NCBI GenBank assembly: GCA_943788055.1
Contig: CALSOU010000005.1
Coordinates: 124,001 to 188,000 of the forward strand
Direction of reading: 5' to 3'
Length of the DNA stretch: 64,000 bases
Source: an uncultured Saprospiraceae bacterium
GTDB lineage: Bacteria; Bacteroidota; Bacteroidia; Chitinophagales; Saprospiraceae
The notes under the pieces: model-generated
The model's input: only the letters and a program-made list of their open reading frames with translations
What the model was told of the DNA's origin: nothing
The model's database searches: none
Shown: piece after piece, positions 53,965-63,000 of the stretch
Position numbering within the stretch: position 1 is the stretch's first letter
Layout of the letters: each line of letters starts with the position of its first letter
Program-made: the position numbers and the translations under genes

Positions 53965-54942
53965 ATGAAAATGAAATCAGATTCTCGCAGAAAATTTATG
54001 AAAAATGGCTGTCAGATGGTTTTAGTGCTTTTACTTGCTCCGCAATTAATTGCTTGTAAAGGAAAGTCTGAAGTTGCTGCTACAGCAGTTATGAATGAAG
54101 AACTAAAGAAACTTATGGATTTTTCTATTTCAGGAGACGAATCGTATAAAATTCGTAACCTCGCGTGAAATCTTTGGACATTTGAAGAGCGAGGTGGTAC
54201 TTTTGGTTTCTATGTTTCTGACGATGGGATCGCTATTGTGGATACTCAGTTTCCGGAACAATCACAACATCTTGTAGACGCGATACGAGCACAAACTGAC
54301 AGAAGTATTGACCTGCTTATAAATACACATCACCATGGAGATCACACAAGTGGCAATACGGTATTTAAAGAACTTATCAAAGACTCTGTTGCTCATTCAA
54401 ATTCAAAGAAAAATCAGCTCAGCAGGGCTGAAGGCAGTGACAAAGTAGATCAAATCTTTCTTCCCGAAACGGTTTTTGAGGACAGTTGGAAGATTAATCT
54501 CGGATCAGAAACAGTTTTGATGAACTACTACGGAGCGGGTCACACAAATGGTGATGCAATTACTACTTTCGTAAATACCAATGCTGTACATATGGGAGAT
54601 TTAGTATTCAATCGGAGGTTCCCTTATATTGATAAATCAGCTGGCGCCAATATTCAAAATTGGATCGTTGTACTTGACAAAGTTTTGGAAAGTCACAATA
54701 CAGAAACAAAGTACATTTTTGGCCATTCTGATAATGGCTATGATGTGGTCGGCAATTATGAAGATATTAAGGCCTTTCAGAACTACCTCGAAAGACTATT
54801 AGAGTTCGGAGAAAAATCATTTAAGGCAGGGAAAACACTCGAAGAATTAAATGCAGAAACGACGATGATACCTGGAGCGGAAGAGTGGAAAGGTGATGGT
54901 ATATCACGATCTTTGGATGCTGTTTACCAAGAATTAAGCTAA
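53965..54942 (+). pseudogene. MBL-fold metallohydrolase with internal TGA
   Basis: One continuous frame of 325 codons interrupted only by TGA at 54166-54168, codon 68. The N-terminus carries a twin-arginine-like SRRKFMKNG and a hydrophobic segment ending LIAC, a lipobox. The TGA falls in IRNLA-stop-NLWTFEERGGTFGF; in family members a glycine precedes the asparagine here, so GGA to TGA is the simplest reading. The zinc-binding motif THHHGDHTSGN and the YYGAGHTNGD motif with a further ligand histidine lie after the stop, and IFGHSDNGYDVVG near the end. Without readthrough only the signal region would be made; an internal start at GTG 54238 would lose the first strands. Read as a secreted hydrolase gene, interrupted. 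Confidence 0.82.
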
Positions 54943-54964
54943 GGATGCCATATTTGTGGTCAAT

Positions 54965-55609
54965 ATGTGGAATTTTTTGAGAAGAATTTTCCTTGGAAAC
55001 ACAAGGAATGAAGAAACAGAAGACCAATACAAGGAAGATCCTATGAAATACTTAGTTGCAGGCCTCGGCAATGTAGGCTCTAAATATGCTGGAACACGTC
55101 ACAATATTGGTTTTGATGTATTAGATGAGCTTGCTCGCATGAACGATGTAAGTTTTACTACTAACCCTTTGGCTGACACTGCCACTTTCAAATATAAAGG
55201 TCGTACCTTTATTTTGATTAAACCGACAACCTATATGAACTTGTCTGGTAAAGCGGTTCGATATTGGATGACAAAGCATAAAATTCCTATCGAGCGAACA
55301 TTGATTGTACTAGATGATCTCAATTTAGATTTTACAAATATTAGAATACGTGGAAACGGTAAAGATGGTGGACATAATGGCTTAAAAAACATCAATGAGC
55401 TATTACAAACTTCAAACTACCCTCGCCTACGTATGGGTATAGGTGATAATTTTAGCCAAGGAAAACAAGTGAACTTTGTGCTAGGAAAATGGTCGGAAAA
55501 AGAAGAGGCTGAAATGGGCTCGTTTATCGACAGGGGATGCAGGGCAATTCTCGATTTTACAACTATTGGTCTAGCAAGGACTATGAGTGCTCATAACGGT
55601 AAAGGATAA
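54965..55609 (+). CDS. pth: peptidyl-tRNA hydrolase
   Basis: Frees peptides from prematurely released peptidyl-tRNA. The core begins at MKYLVAGLGNVGSKYAGTRHNIGFD, with the catalytic His in TRHNIGF; KPTTYMNLSG, DDLNLDF and GGHNGLKNI follow. ATG 54965 adds a 26-residue lead (WNFLRRIFLGNTRNEE) before the classical start at 55043. I keep it because similar short basic leads occur in related Bacteroidota; GTG 54956 is a further alternative. It lies directly behind the interrupted hydrolase gene on the same strand. Confidence 0.92.
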   Translation: MWNFLRRIFLGNTRNEETEDQYKEDPMKYLVAGLGNVGSKYAGTRHNIGFDVLDELARMNDVSFTTNPLADTATFKYKGRTFILIKPTTYMNLSGKAVRYWMTKHKIPIERTLIVLDDLNLDFTNIRIRGNGKDGGHNGLKNINELLQTSNYPRLRMGIGDNFSQGKQVNFVLGKWSEKEEAEMGSFIDRGCRAILDFTTIGLARTMSAHNGKG

Positions 55610-55807
55610 GAATTGATCGAAATTAGCAAAAGCGAGTTTTTTCATTCCTATCAATAACCTTATGAAAAGTTTAACTGAGTATTTTGAGGTTTTTTAAAGT
55701 CCTAAGCATTATATGTGTATAAGGGACTAAAAAAGATTCATGAAGATGAACCCAACATAATCACTTAGAGTTTACGTTATATATGTAATACGAATTGACC
55801 GAATAGA

Positions 55808-57850
55808 ATGCCTATGAAGCTACATCATATCTTAATTTTCTTCTCTTTCTTTCTTAGCCTTCAATTGGTAGGTCAGATTGACTATACGAATTGCCAAGAT
55901 GCATTTCAGATTTTAGACCCTATAGAGTACTGCTCCGAAAACGCTGAATTTAACAATATAAACATAGGTGCAAGCGGCTATGGACAAGCAACTTGTTGGA
56001 ACGGAAATGACAACGATATTTGGTTTGCGTTTACATCTTTTGCAACGGCCATCAACATAGTCATCGATGGAAATGGAGCTGGCAACAATCTAAATGGAAC
56101 TCAGATTGCACTTTACACAGGAAATTGTGGAGGTGTTATCAATGAACTTCAATGTGAAACTGGTTTTGATATTGTGAACCTTTTTGAGACTGGCTTGATC
56201 ATCGGTCAAGAATATTACATTCGTGTAAATGGTATTTCAGGAGCTATAGGAAATTTCAAAATTTGCACAAATAATTATAATCCACCAGTTGAACCAGGAC
56301 AGGATTGTATTTCCGGATCAATACTTTGCGATAAATCGCCCTTCGTTGTCCAAGCGATTAATGGTGCTGGATTTGATCCGGATGAGGCAAATGGAACGTG
56401 TTTAGGAAATTTCGGTCAGTTATCTGAAAATCAATCTACTTGGTACAAGTGGACAGCAGCCAATGATGGTACGCTTACTTTTACAATTACTCCTCTTAAT
56501 CCTTCAGATGATCTAGATTTTGTACTCTTTGAAATTCCAGATACAGATGATTGTGATAAGACTCCGATTCGATGTATGGCGACGGCTTGTGCTGGCCCAA
56601 CGGGTATTGACTTGACAAGTACCGATTTGGTTGAAGATCTAAACTGCGATGCTGGAGAGGATGGGTTCGTGCGGTTTATTGAAATGCAAGCGGGCACGTC
56701 ATACGCTTTAATGGTTAACAATTTTAGTAATACAGGAATAGGCTTTAGTATCGAATGGGGAGGAACTGGAGAGTTTTTGGGGCCTGACCCAGAATTTATA
56801 ATAATACCAAGCGATAGTCTAGAATGTGACGAACAGTTCGTTGTAGTGAATCAATCTACTTCTCCGATGGAAATCAACATCACGGACTATAGCTGGACTT
56901 TCGGAGAACGAGCAATCCCTCTGACTTCTAATCTTCAAAATCCAGGCCCTGTATTTTATGAAAAATTCGGTCAAAAATTTATCGTTCTAGAAGTCACGAC
57001 AGATAAGGGTTGTATCGTAACGGAAGTACTTCCTATTTATGCCGAACCATGTTGTGAAGATTTGGAAGCTATCGGAGTGGACCTTTTGGATGCGAATGAT
57101 CTGCTATGTCCAGGAATTCCCGACGGATCTTTCAATGTTGGAGGATTTGGAGGTTCACCTGAGTACGAGTTTAGCGTAAATGGTAGCGCTTTTACGGAAA
57201 CAACAGATTATGACGAGCTATTTGCAGGACAATATCAAGTAAATATTATTGACACTAAAGGCTGCGAGGATTCAATCACACTGAATCTTACTGAGCCAGA
57301 TCCAGTCATCGCCGATGCTGGACCTGATCAATCGACAAATCTAGGATTTACAGCAAATCTCGATGGAGGATACGATCCTCCTGGTGAAATTGTAGATATA
57401 TTTTGGTACAGCGATCCTCCAGATCCCAATATGTCGTGTACAGATTGTCCAAACCCAGAAGTCTTTCCTCCAGGAACGACCACTTATTATATGCAAGTTA
57501 CAACAGCAGATGGGTGTGTAACGCTTGATTCGGTCGTGGTAAGGGTTTCACTCGAACGGCCTATTTATGATCCCAATATATTTACTCCAAATGGAGATGG
57601 TACAAATGATCGATTTACGCTCTTTACCAATCGAGCAGCCAAGCAAATGGATATCTTGCGAGTGTACAATCGCTGGGGTGAACTTGTCTACGAAGGTCAA
57701 AATCTCCCCCTAAATGATCCTAGTGTCGGATGGGACGGAAACTTTAAGGGTCGTGCAGTAAATCCAGGCGTTTATGGTTGGTATGCAGAGATCACCTTTA
57801 TCGATGACGTTAAAGTTACTTTTTCAGGGGGTGTAACAGTAATGAAATAG
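55808..57850 (+). CDS. large secreted protein with type B (gliding-type) T9SS sorting domain
   Basis: 680 residues. The signal peptide is HHILIFFSFFLSLQLVG. Repeated pre-peptidase-like beta domains follow (CWNGNDNDIWFAFTSFAT, then NQSTWYKWTAANDGTLTF), then a PKD-like domain near residues 330-420 (ITDYSWTFGERAIPLTSN), an SprB-like repeat (NDLLCPGIPDGSFNVGGFGG), a second PKD-like stretch (DAGPDQSTNLGFTANLDGG) and the gliding motility-associated C-terminal domain NIFTPNGDGTNDRFTLFTN to the end. Type B cargo are usually secreted and may stay at the surface, some acting as adhesins. It is followed six bases later by an lptC-like gene. Confidence 0.88.
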   Translation: MPMKLHHILIFFSFFLSLQLVGQIDYTNCQDAFQILDPIEYCSENAEFNNINIGASGYGQATCWNGNDNDIWFAFTSFATAINIVIDGNGAGNNLNGTQIALYTGNCGGVINELQCETGFDIVNLFETGLIIGQEYYIRVNGISGAIGNFKICTNNYNPPVEPGQDCISGSILCDKSPFVVQAINGAGFDPDEANGTCLGNFGQLSENQSTWYKWTAANDGTLTFTITPLNPSDDLDFVLFEIPDTDDCDKTPIRCMATACAGPTGIDLTSTDLVEDLNCDAGEDGFVRFIEMQAGTSYALMVNNFSNTGIGFSIEWGGTGEFLGPDPEFIIIPSDSLECDEQFVVVNQSTSPMEINITDYSWTFGERAIPLTSNLQNPGPVFYEKFGQKFIVLEVTTDKGCIVTEVLPIYAEPCCEDLEAIGVDLLDANDLLCPGIPDGSFNVGGFGGSPEYEFSVNGSAFTETTDYDELFAGQYQVNIIDTKGCEDSITLNLTEPDPVIADAGPDQSTNLGFTANLDGGYDPPGEIVDIFWYSDPPDPNMSCTDCPNPEVFPPGTTTYYMQVTTADGCVTLDSVVVRVSLERPIYDPNIFTPNGDGTNDRFTLFTNRAAKQMDILRVYNRWGELVYEGQNLPLNDPSVGWDGNFKGRAVNPGVYGWYAEITFIDDVKVTFSGGVTVMK

Positions 57851-57856
57851 TTACAA

Positions 57857-58414
57857 ATGCTTCAACAATCCTTAAGTCTCTTATTCGTTAGTTCCTTGAT
57901 TTTCCTTAGCTCGTGCGTTAATAAAGAGTCAGATATTAATGATTTATTTCCTGAACAACAAGATGATTCAGAATATGCTTACAACGGCTATCTGCTGTAT
58001 AGTGACTCTGCGGAAATCAAAGTTCGTCTTGAATATGATGTGCTTCGCAAATTCAGAAAAGACGGTCAACCCATGTCAGAGTTTCCGGAAGGCATTTACG
58101 TTGAATTCTATGATCAATATCAAAATCCCACAAGTTGGCTTGTCGCGAATTATGCGCTGCGAAATGATCGAGTGGGAAATATGGTTGCAAGAGACAGTGT
58201 AGTGCTCTACAATTCGGATCAAGACAAATTGGAAACTAGCGAATTAGAGTGGAACGAGAAAGAGTCACTCATCGAAACAGAAAAATTTGTCAGAATTAGT
58301 CAGCCTATGAAAGGTGATACTAGCTATGGCTACGGATTTCGAGCAAAACAAGATTTTTCCGAATTTGAAATTGGAAAATTCAGTGGAAAGGGCACTATTC
58401 CTGGATTTAAGTGA
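57857..58414 (+). CDS. lptC: LPS export protein LptC
   Basis: 185 residues. A lipobox signal (LLFVSSLIFLSSC) is followed by the short beta-rich LptC domain of the Bacteroidota type, with EFPEGIYVEFYDQYQNPTS and GNMVARDSVVLYN leading into ETSELEWNEKESLIETEKFV. The region SYGYGFRAKQDFSEFEIGK is the usual end. LptC carries LPS from LptBFG to LptA in the periplasm. It follows the large T9SS gene by six bases; the rest of the lpt genes are outside. Confidence 0.82.
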   Translation: MLQQSLSLLFVSSLIFLSSCVNKESDINDLFPEQQDDSEYAYNGYLLYSDSAEIKVRLEYDVLRKFRKDGQPMSEFPEGIYVEFYDQYQNPTSWLVANYALRNDRVGNMVARDSVVLYNSDQDKLETSELEWNEKESLIETEKFVRISQPMKGDTSYGYGFRAKQDFSEFEIGKFSGKGTIPGFK

Positions 58415-58504
58415 TCATATTTAGTGTGAGATAGAATAAATCTCCACTTTTCTAGCTTAGCATCAAACTCATTTTTTTAGTATCTTTCCGCATAAAATAA
58501 GTGA

Positions 58505-59281
58505 ATGGAAAATATAAAGATGGAAGTCGAAAAGGGCATTTGCACTTTAACACTTAATCGTCCAGATAAATTCAATAGTTTCATTCGGTCGATGGCCTTA
58601 GATCTTCAAGTTTGCCTCGATAAATGTGCAGAGAATGATGAGATCCGTTGTGTAGTGTTGACTGGAACTGGAAAAGCATTTTGTGCTGGTCAAGACCTCA
58701 AAGAAGCGATGGAGGCGAAAGGTGATGGGTTGAAGCGCATAGTTGGGGAACATTATAACCCGATTATTCAAAAAATTGTAGACTTAAATAAACCCGTTAT
58801 TGCTGCAGTGAACGGAGTTGCTGCAGGAGCTGGAGCAAATATCGCTCTTGCATGCGATATCGTTCTTGCTACCGAATCCGCCTCGTTTATTCAAGCGTTT
58901 AGCAAGATTGGATTGATTCCCGATAGCGGAGGAACATATACATTACCGAGATTAGTTGGATATGCAAGAGCTACGGCTCTGATGATGACTGGAGAGAAGG
59001 TTGCCGCTAAAGAAGCTCAAGGAATGGGAATGATATATAAAGCGGTTCCCGATGATAGCTTTATTGAAACAGTTGAAAAAATGAGCGGCAAACTTGCAGC
59101 TATGCCGACTGTTGCTTTAGGATTGACTAAGAGGGCGTTACGTGAGTCGATGAAAAACGACATATATCAGCAATCTGCAATTGAGGAAGAACTACAATTT
59201 CAAGCAAGTCAAACCAACGATTATGGAGAAGGTGTAGCTGCTTTTTTAGAAAAACGACGTCCCAATTTTAAAGGAAAATAA
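58505..59281 (+). CDS. enoyl-CoA hydratase/isomerase, PaaG-like
   Basis: 258 residues of the crotonase fold. The oxyanion-hole glycine is in GKAFCAGQDLKEAM and the second in GVAAGAGANIALACD. IGLIPDSGGTYTLPRLVGYAR matches the PaaG type (2-(1,2-epoxy-1,2-dihydrophenyl)acetyl-CoA isomerase), where DSGG replaces the second acidic residue of normal hydratases. It is the first of three co-oriented genes whose spacing (1 base, then an overlap) shows an operon; the next encode a 3-hydroxyacyl-CoA dehydrogenase and a PaaI-type thioesterase. Subfamily reading is strong but the pathway is incomplete here. Confidence 0.85.
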   Translation: MENIKMEVEKGICTLTLNRPDKFNSFIRSMALDLQVCLDKCAENDEIRCVVLTGTGKAFCAGQDLKEAMEAKGDGLKRIVGEHYNPIIQKIVDLNKPVIAAVNGVAAGAGANIALACDIVLATESASFIQAFSKIGLIPDSGGTYTLPRLVGYARATALMMTGEKVAAKEAQGMGMIYKAVPDDSFIETVEKMSGKLAAMPTVALGLTKRALRESMKNDIYQQSAIEEELQFQASQTNDYGEGVAAFLEKRRPNFKGK

Positions 59282-59282
59282 T

Positions 59283-60443
59283 ATGAAAAAGATCGGAATT
59301 ATTGGAGCTGGCTCCATGGGTCGAGGAATCGCTCAACAAGCCTCTATTTCTGGACATGAAGTTGTTCTCGTTGAGATCCAAGAAAAAACGCTCAATGATG
59401 CATTTGCTTTCATACAAAAGATGATAAATAGATTTGCTGAAAAAGGGAAAATGGACAATACCGAGGCGGTTGCTTCCATAGGACGGATTTACTGCTCGAC
59501 TTATCTTAGCTCTCTTGAAAAATGTGACTTGGTCATCGAAGCAGTGGTTGAGAATTTGGAGCTTAAAAAATCAATTTTCAACAAGGTAGAAAGTATTGTT
59601 TCCGCTGATTGCATACTTGCTAGCAATACCTCATCACTTTCAATTACGAATATTGCAGGATCTCTTAGGCATCCTGAGCGTATGATTGGAATTCATTTTT
59701 TCAACCCCGTTCCGTTGATGAAATTGGTTGAGATTATTCCTGCTATTCAAACTAAGTCAGAATATGTAGAAGATTGTAAGTCTATGATGGTTGGATGGGG
59801 AAAGTATCCTGTAGTTGCAAAAGATACACCTGGCTTTATCGTTAATAAAGTTGCACGCCCGTTCTACAGCGAAGCCTTGCGAATTTATGATGAAGGAATT
59901 GCAAGCATCGAAGATATCGATCATGCAATGACCGATCTTGGAGGTTTTAGAATGGGACCTTTTACGCTTATGGATTATATCGGAAATGATGTAAATTATG
60001 CGGTTACAGAGTCTGTTTTCGAAGCATTTTATTACGATCCGAGGTATAAACCTAGTTTCACTCAAAAACGTCTTTCAGAAGCTGGTTGGCTTGGCAGAAA
60101 ATCGGGAAGGGGATATTACACTTATGTAGACGGTAAACCGCAAAAAACACAAGAAGAGTTTCACTATCAGAAATCCACCTTTCAAAGAATCCTAGCTATG
60201 TTGATCAATGAAGCAGCTGATACAATGCATATGGGTATTGCAAGCAGAGATGATATCGATTTAGCTGTGACAAAAGGAGTGAATTATCCCAAAGGACTAC
60301 TTCAATGGGCAGATGAAATAGGTGTTGGTTTGGTGGTTAATCAATTAGATGAACTTTATCATCATTATCGGGAGGATAGATATCGCTGCTCCGGATTATT
60401 GCGAACAATAGCTGAAAGACAATCTACATTCTATGATGCTTAG
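59283..60443 (+). CDS. 3-hydroxyacyl-CoA dehydrogenase, PaaH-like
   Basis: 386 residues. NAD fold KIGIIGAGSMGRGIAQQASI at the N-terminus; LASNTSSLSITNIAGSLRHP and GIHFFNPVPLMKLVEII are family motifs, as is DTPGFIVNKVARPFYSEALR. The C-terminal half holds a second 3-HCDH domain (LINEAADTMHMGIAS, DLAVTKGVNYPKGLLQWAD). It oxidises 3-hydroxyacyl-CoA, or the 3-hydroxyadipyl-CoA of phenylacetate breakdown. It starts one base after the paaG-like gene. Confidence 0.9.
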   Translation: MKKIGIIGAGSMGRGIAQQASISGHEVVLVEIQEKTLNDAFAFIQKMINRFAEKGKMDNTEAVASIGRIYCSTYLSSLEKCDLVIEAVVENLELKKSIFNKVESIVSADCILASNTSSLSITNIAGSLRHPERMIGIHFFNPVPLMKLVEIIPAIQTKSEYVEDCKSMMVGWGKYPVVAKDTPGFIVNKVARPFYSEALRIYDEGIASIEDIDHAMTDLGGFRMGPFTLMDYIGNDVNYAVTESVFEAFYYDPRYKPSFTQKRLSEAGWLGRKSGRGYYTYVDGKPQKTQEEFHYQKSTFQRILAMLINEAADTMHMGIASRDDIDLAVTKGVNYPKGLLQWADEIGVGLVVNQLDELYHHYREDRYRCSGLLRTIAERQSTFYDA

Positions 60444-60843
60444 TCCATCTGAAATCGTATTCAAAATGTATGATAATGATGCCTATTCTCGATGGTTAGG
60501 TATTGTGATCGATAAGGTTGAACTCGGAACTGTCGAACTTTCCTTAGAAGTGCGTTCTGAAATGCTGAATGGCTTTCAAGTGCTACACGGTGGAATTTCT
60601 TATGCCTTAGCTGATAGCGCTTTCGCGTTTGCTAGCAATAGTCTGGGATATCAAGCCGTTTCTATTGAGACATCAATTTCGCATTTACGTAAGGTTGAAA
60701 AAGGAGAGGTCTTGCGGGCTTACGCCCAGAAATTGAGTAGTGGAAGATCAATCGGAGTCTATGAAGTGCAAGTTTACTCTGGACAATCACTTGTTGCATC
60801 GTTTCGAGGAACTGTAGCTATTTCCAAAAGAATATGGGATTAA
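60433..60843 (+). CDS. hotdog-fold thioesterase, PaaI-like
   Basis: 136 residues. The hotdog helix motif GFQVLHGGISYALADSAFAF near residues 47-66 contains the HGG signature and catalytic aspartate of PaaI proteins. Start ATG 60433 overlaps paaH by 11 bases, so the three genes are one operon. PaaI hydrolyses stalled CoA thioesters in phenylacetate breakdown. No phenylacetate-CoA ligase, epoxidase (paaABCDE) or ring-cleavage gene is in the window. Confidence 0.9.
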   Translation: MMLSPSEIVFKMYDNDAYSRWLGIVIDKVELGTVELSLEVRSEMLNGFQVLHGGISYALADSAFAFASNSLGYQAVSIETSISHLRKVEKGEVLRAYAQKLSSGRSIGVYEVQVYSGQSLVASFRGTVAISKRIWD

Positions 60844-61022
60844 CTACGTTGATAAATGAAAAAATATGGATCAAATTTTTAAATCAACCAGTTATTTATG
60901 CTAGGTCCTGAATTCACTGAGGATTTTTTCAAAAAAACTATATTTTTCCAAATATTTACTAACTAATATAGCTTGTTATTGGACCGAAACCAAGTACTAT
61001 CCAACGTGTGTTTGACTTTAGA

Positions 61023-61292
61023 ATGGACAAAATAAGTTGGGTATTCTTACTCATCATGGTCCTACTTTTAGGCTTAGTAATATTGCCATTACAATTTGGT
61101 GTTACAGCGGATACGGTTAATGTTATTTACTATGTGGCATTCTCACTACCACTTACATTCATACTAGTTGCAGTTAGTTGCTTACCTGTTGTACTAGTAT
61201 CTCTTGTAATCAACCGAATACCAGATATTGACTATGCTATTTGGCTGGCTTTAGCACTAACAATTTTGACAGCAATCGGAAGCTTCAGTTAA
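61023..61292 (+). CDS. small hypothetical membrane protein
   Basis: 89 residues from ATG 61023; the frame is open from GTG 61008. Three predicted transmembrane helices: WVFLLIMVLLLGLVILPLQF, a central one from about residue 32, and LALALTILTAIGSF at the end. It has no family I recognise. It lies just upstream of the decayed M48 gene. Codon use and hydrophobic periodicity support a real gene, though its independence from the neighbour is uncertain. Confidence 0.5.
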   Translation: MDKISWVFLLIMVLLLGLVILPLQFGVTADTVNVIYYVAFSLPLTFILVAVSCLPVVLVSLVINRIPDIDYAIWLALALTILTAIGSFS

Positions 61293-61318
61293 ATTTAACT
61301 ACTTACAAAATAAAGTCT

Positions 61319-62161
61319 ATGGCTAATAGAAGATTTTACGGAGGCACAGGAGATCCATATAGTCGAAGAGGTTGAGGTGGAGGAACAAGACGATTCAAAT
61401 TAATGCTGATCATTGGATTAGCGATGGCTGCTTTTCAGGCCTTCAAGTACTTTACAAACAGACAGGTGAATGAAATTACTGGTTAGAGCTAGAAAGTCCA
61501 ATGGACAGTTGAAGAGGAAGTACAGCTTGGTCTTCAAAGTTTCAATCAAATGGCAAATCAGCACGGTGGTCTAGATCCTGATCGGAAATCTCAAGAATAC
61601 TTGGATCAAGTGGGATATCGTTTAATTAATAGCGTAAACGATATCAAGAACAGTAATTATAAGTTTGACTTTCACCTTTTAGCTGATCCAAACGCGGTTA
61701 ATGCTTTTGCTCTACCTGGAGGTCAGTGCTTTATCACTGCGACTTTGTTTAATAAATTGGGTTCAGAAGATCAGCTGGCGGGTGTTTTGGTACATGAGGT
61801 AGGACATGATGTTCATCGTCATGGAGCAGAAAGAATGGCAAAAACAGGCTTCATTCAAGGTTTGATTCAAAGCGTTATGTTGGGATCTGGAGGTGATAGA
61901 AACGTCGTGCAAGTAGCTAGTGTGATCGGTCAATATTCTAGTATGAAGTACGGTCGAGATCAAGAACTAGAAAGTGACGATTTTGGAGTTTACTTAATGA
62001 TGGAATCAGATTTTAAGCCTGAGGAACTGATCAAATTAATGGATATTCTTTAAGAAGCTAGTGGAGGAAACAGAACTCCTGAATTCCAAAGTACACACCC
62101 AAGCCCTGATAATCGTCGCGAAATGATTAGTGAGGCAATCGAAAAATATTCGATGCAGTAG
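61319..62161 (+). pseudogene. M48-family metallopeptidase with four in-frame stops
   Basis: One uninterrupted frame of 280 codons from ATG 61319 to TAG 62159-62161, broken by TGA at 61373-61375, TAG at 61484-61486, TAG at 61490-61492 and TAA at 62051-62053. Read through them the protein has a glycine-rich basic lead (RRG-stop-GGGTRRF), a transmembrane anchor (LMLIIGLAMAAFQAF), the stretch VNEITG-stop-S-stop-KVQW, the zinc motif VLVHEVGHDVHRHG (HExxH), the third ligand region QELESDDFGVYLM, and the end EASGGNRTPEFQSTHPSPDN. All parts match YggG/LoiP-like M48 peptidases. No indel is needed. All four stops could come from one G-to-T change each (GGA, GAG, GAG and GAA). Confidence 0.88.
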
Positions 62162-62187
62162 AACGTATTTCACTAATTCATTGTTAT

Positions 62188-62195
62188 TATCTTTG
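62188..62195 (+). promoter_or_regulatory. -7 box upstream of the Bax inhibitor-1 gene
   Basis: TATCTTTG matches TAnnTTTG exactly. It lies 67 bases before the ATG. The -33 element at the right distance is weak, so I call this tentative. Confidence 0.4.
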
Positions 62196-62262
62196 TGAAG
62201 AATGATTTTTCATCTACACTAATACTATTTTGTAAATAAGACAAATAAAAAATAATTTAAAA

Positions 62263-63000
62263 ATGGGAAGATTTGATAGTTCAAACAATCCACTACTCAA
62301 TGAAGATCGCTTGAAATCTGAGGCAAGGAATATGTCTTATGCCGAAGGAGGAGTTATGACACGTGAAGGTGCACTAAATAAGACCATCTTAATGGTGGGA
62401 ATTATGCTGTTGACAGGTGTATATGCGTTTACTTCACCTAGTTCACTTTTTATGTATGGTGGAATGTTCGGTGGCTTAATCTTGTTTTTTGTCACCATGT
62501 TTAAACCTACTATTGCAAATATTACGGCACCAATATATGCTGCACTTGAAGGCCTTTTCGTAGGTTCAGTTTCTGCTTTGTATGCTTCGATCCAGAATGG
62601 TATCATCTTACAAGCAGTATCAGTGACAATTTGTATTCTATTGGTTATGTTGATCATTTACAGATCAGGATTAATTCCAGTGACCAACAAGCTACGCACA
62701 GGTATTGTAGCTGCAACAGGGGCAATTTTTCTTCTGTACGTTGCTAATTTCATTTTGAGCATGTTTGGAATTAATATTCCATTCTTACACTCAGGTGGCG
62801 TTATGGGAATCGGCATTAGTTTGTTCATTATCGGAATCGCTGCTATGAACTTATTGCTTGATTTTGACATGATCGATCGTGGAGACGAGATGGGTTTACC
62901 AAAGCACATGGAGTGGTATTTCGGTATGGGATTACTAGCAACGCTAGTTTGGATTTACGTAGAAGTACTAAGACTGATCGCAGTACTTAATCGCGATTAA
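62263..63000 (+). CDS. Bax inhibitor-1/YccA family membrane protein
   Basis: 245 residues with seven predicted membrane helices. The cytosolic lead contains LLNEDRLKSEARNMSY; the membrane part has NITAPIYAALEGLFVGSVSA, the family signature, and ends at EWYFGMGLLATLVWIYVEVL. This is the prokaryotic YccA/YetJ-like branch, linked to membrane protein turnover (FtsH) or calcium leak in other bacteria. A terminator follows. The upstream M48 peptidase, also a membrane-quality-control type, is interrupted. Confidence 0.9.
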   Translation: MGRFDSSNNPLLNEDRLKSEARNMSYAEGGVMTREGALNKTILMVGIMLLTGVYAFTSPSSLFMYGGMFGGLILFFVTMFKPTIANITAPIYAALEGLFVGSVSALYASIQNGIILQAVSVTICILLVMLIIYRSGLIPVTNKLRTGIVAATGAIFLLYVANFILSMFGINIPFLHSGGVMGIGISLFIIGIAAMNLLLDFDMIDRGDEMGLPKHMEWYFGMGLLATLVWIYVEVLRLIAVLNRD

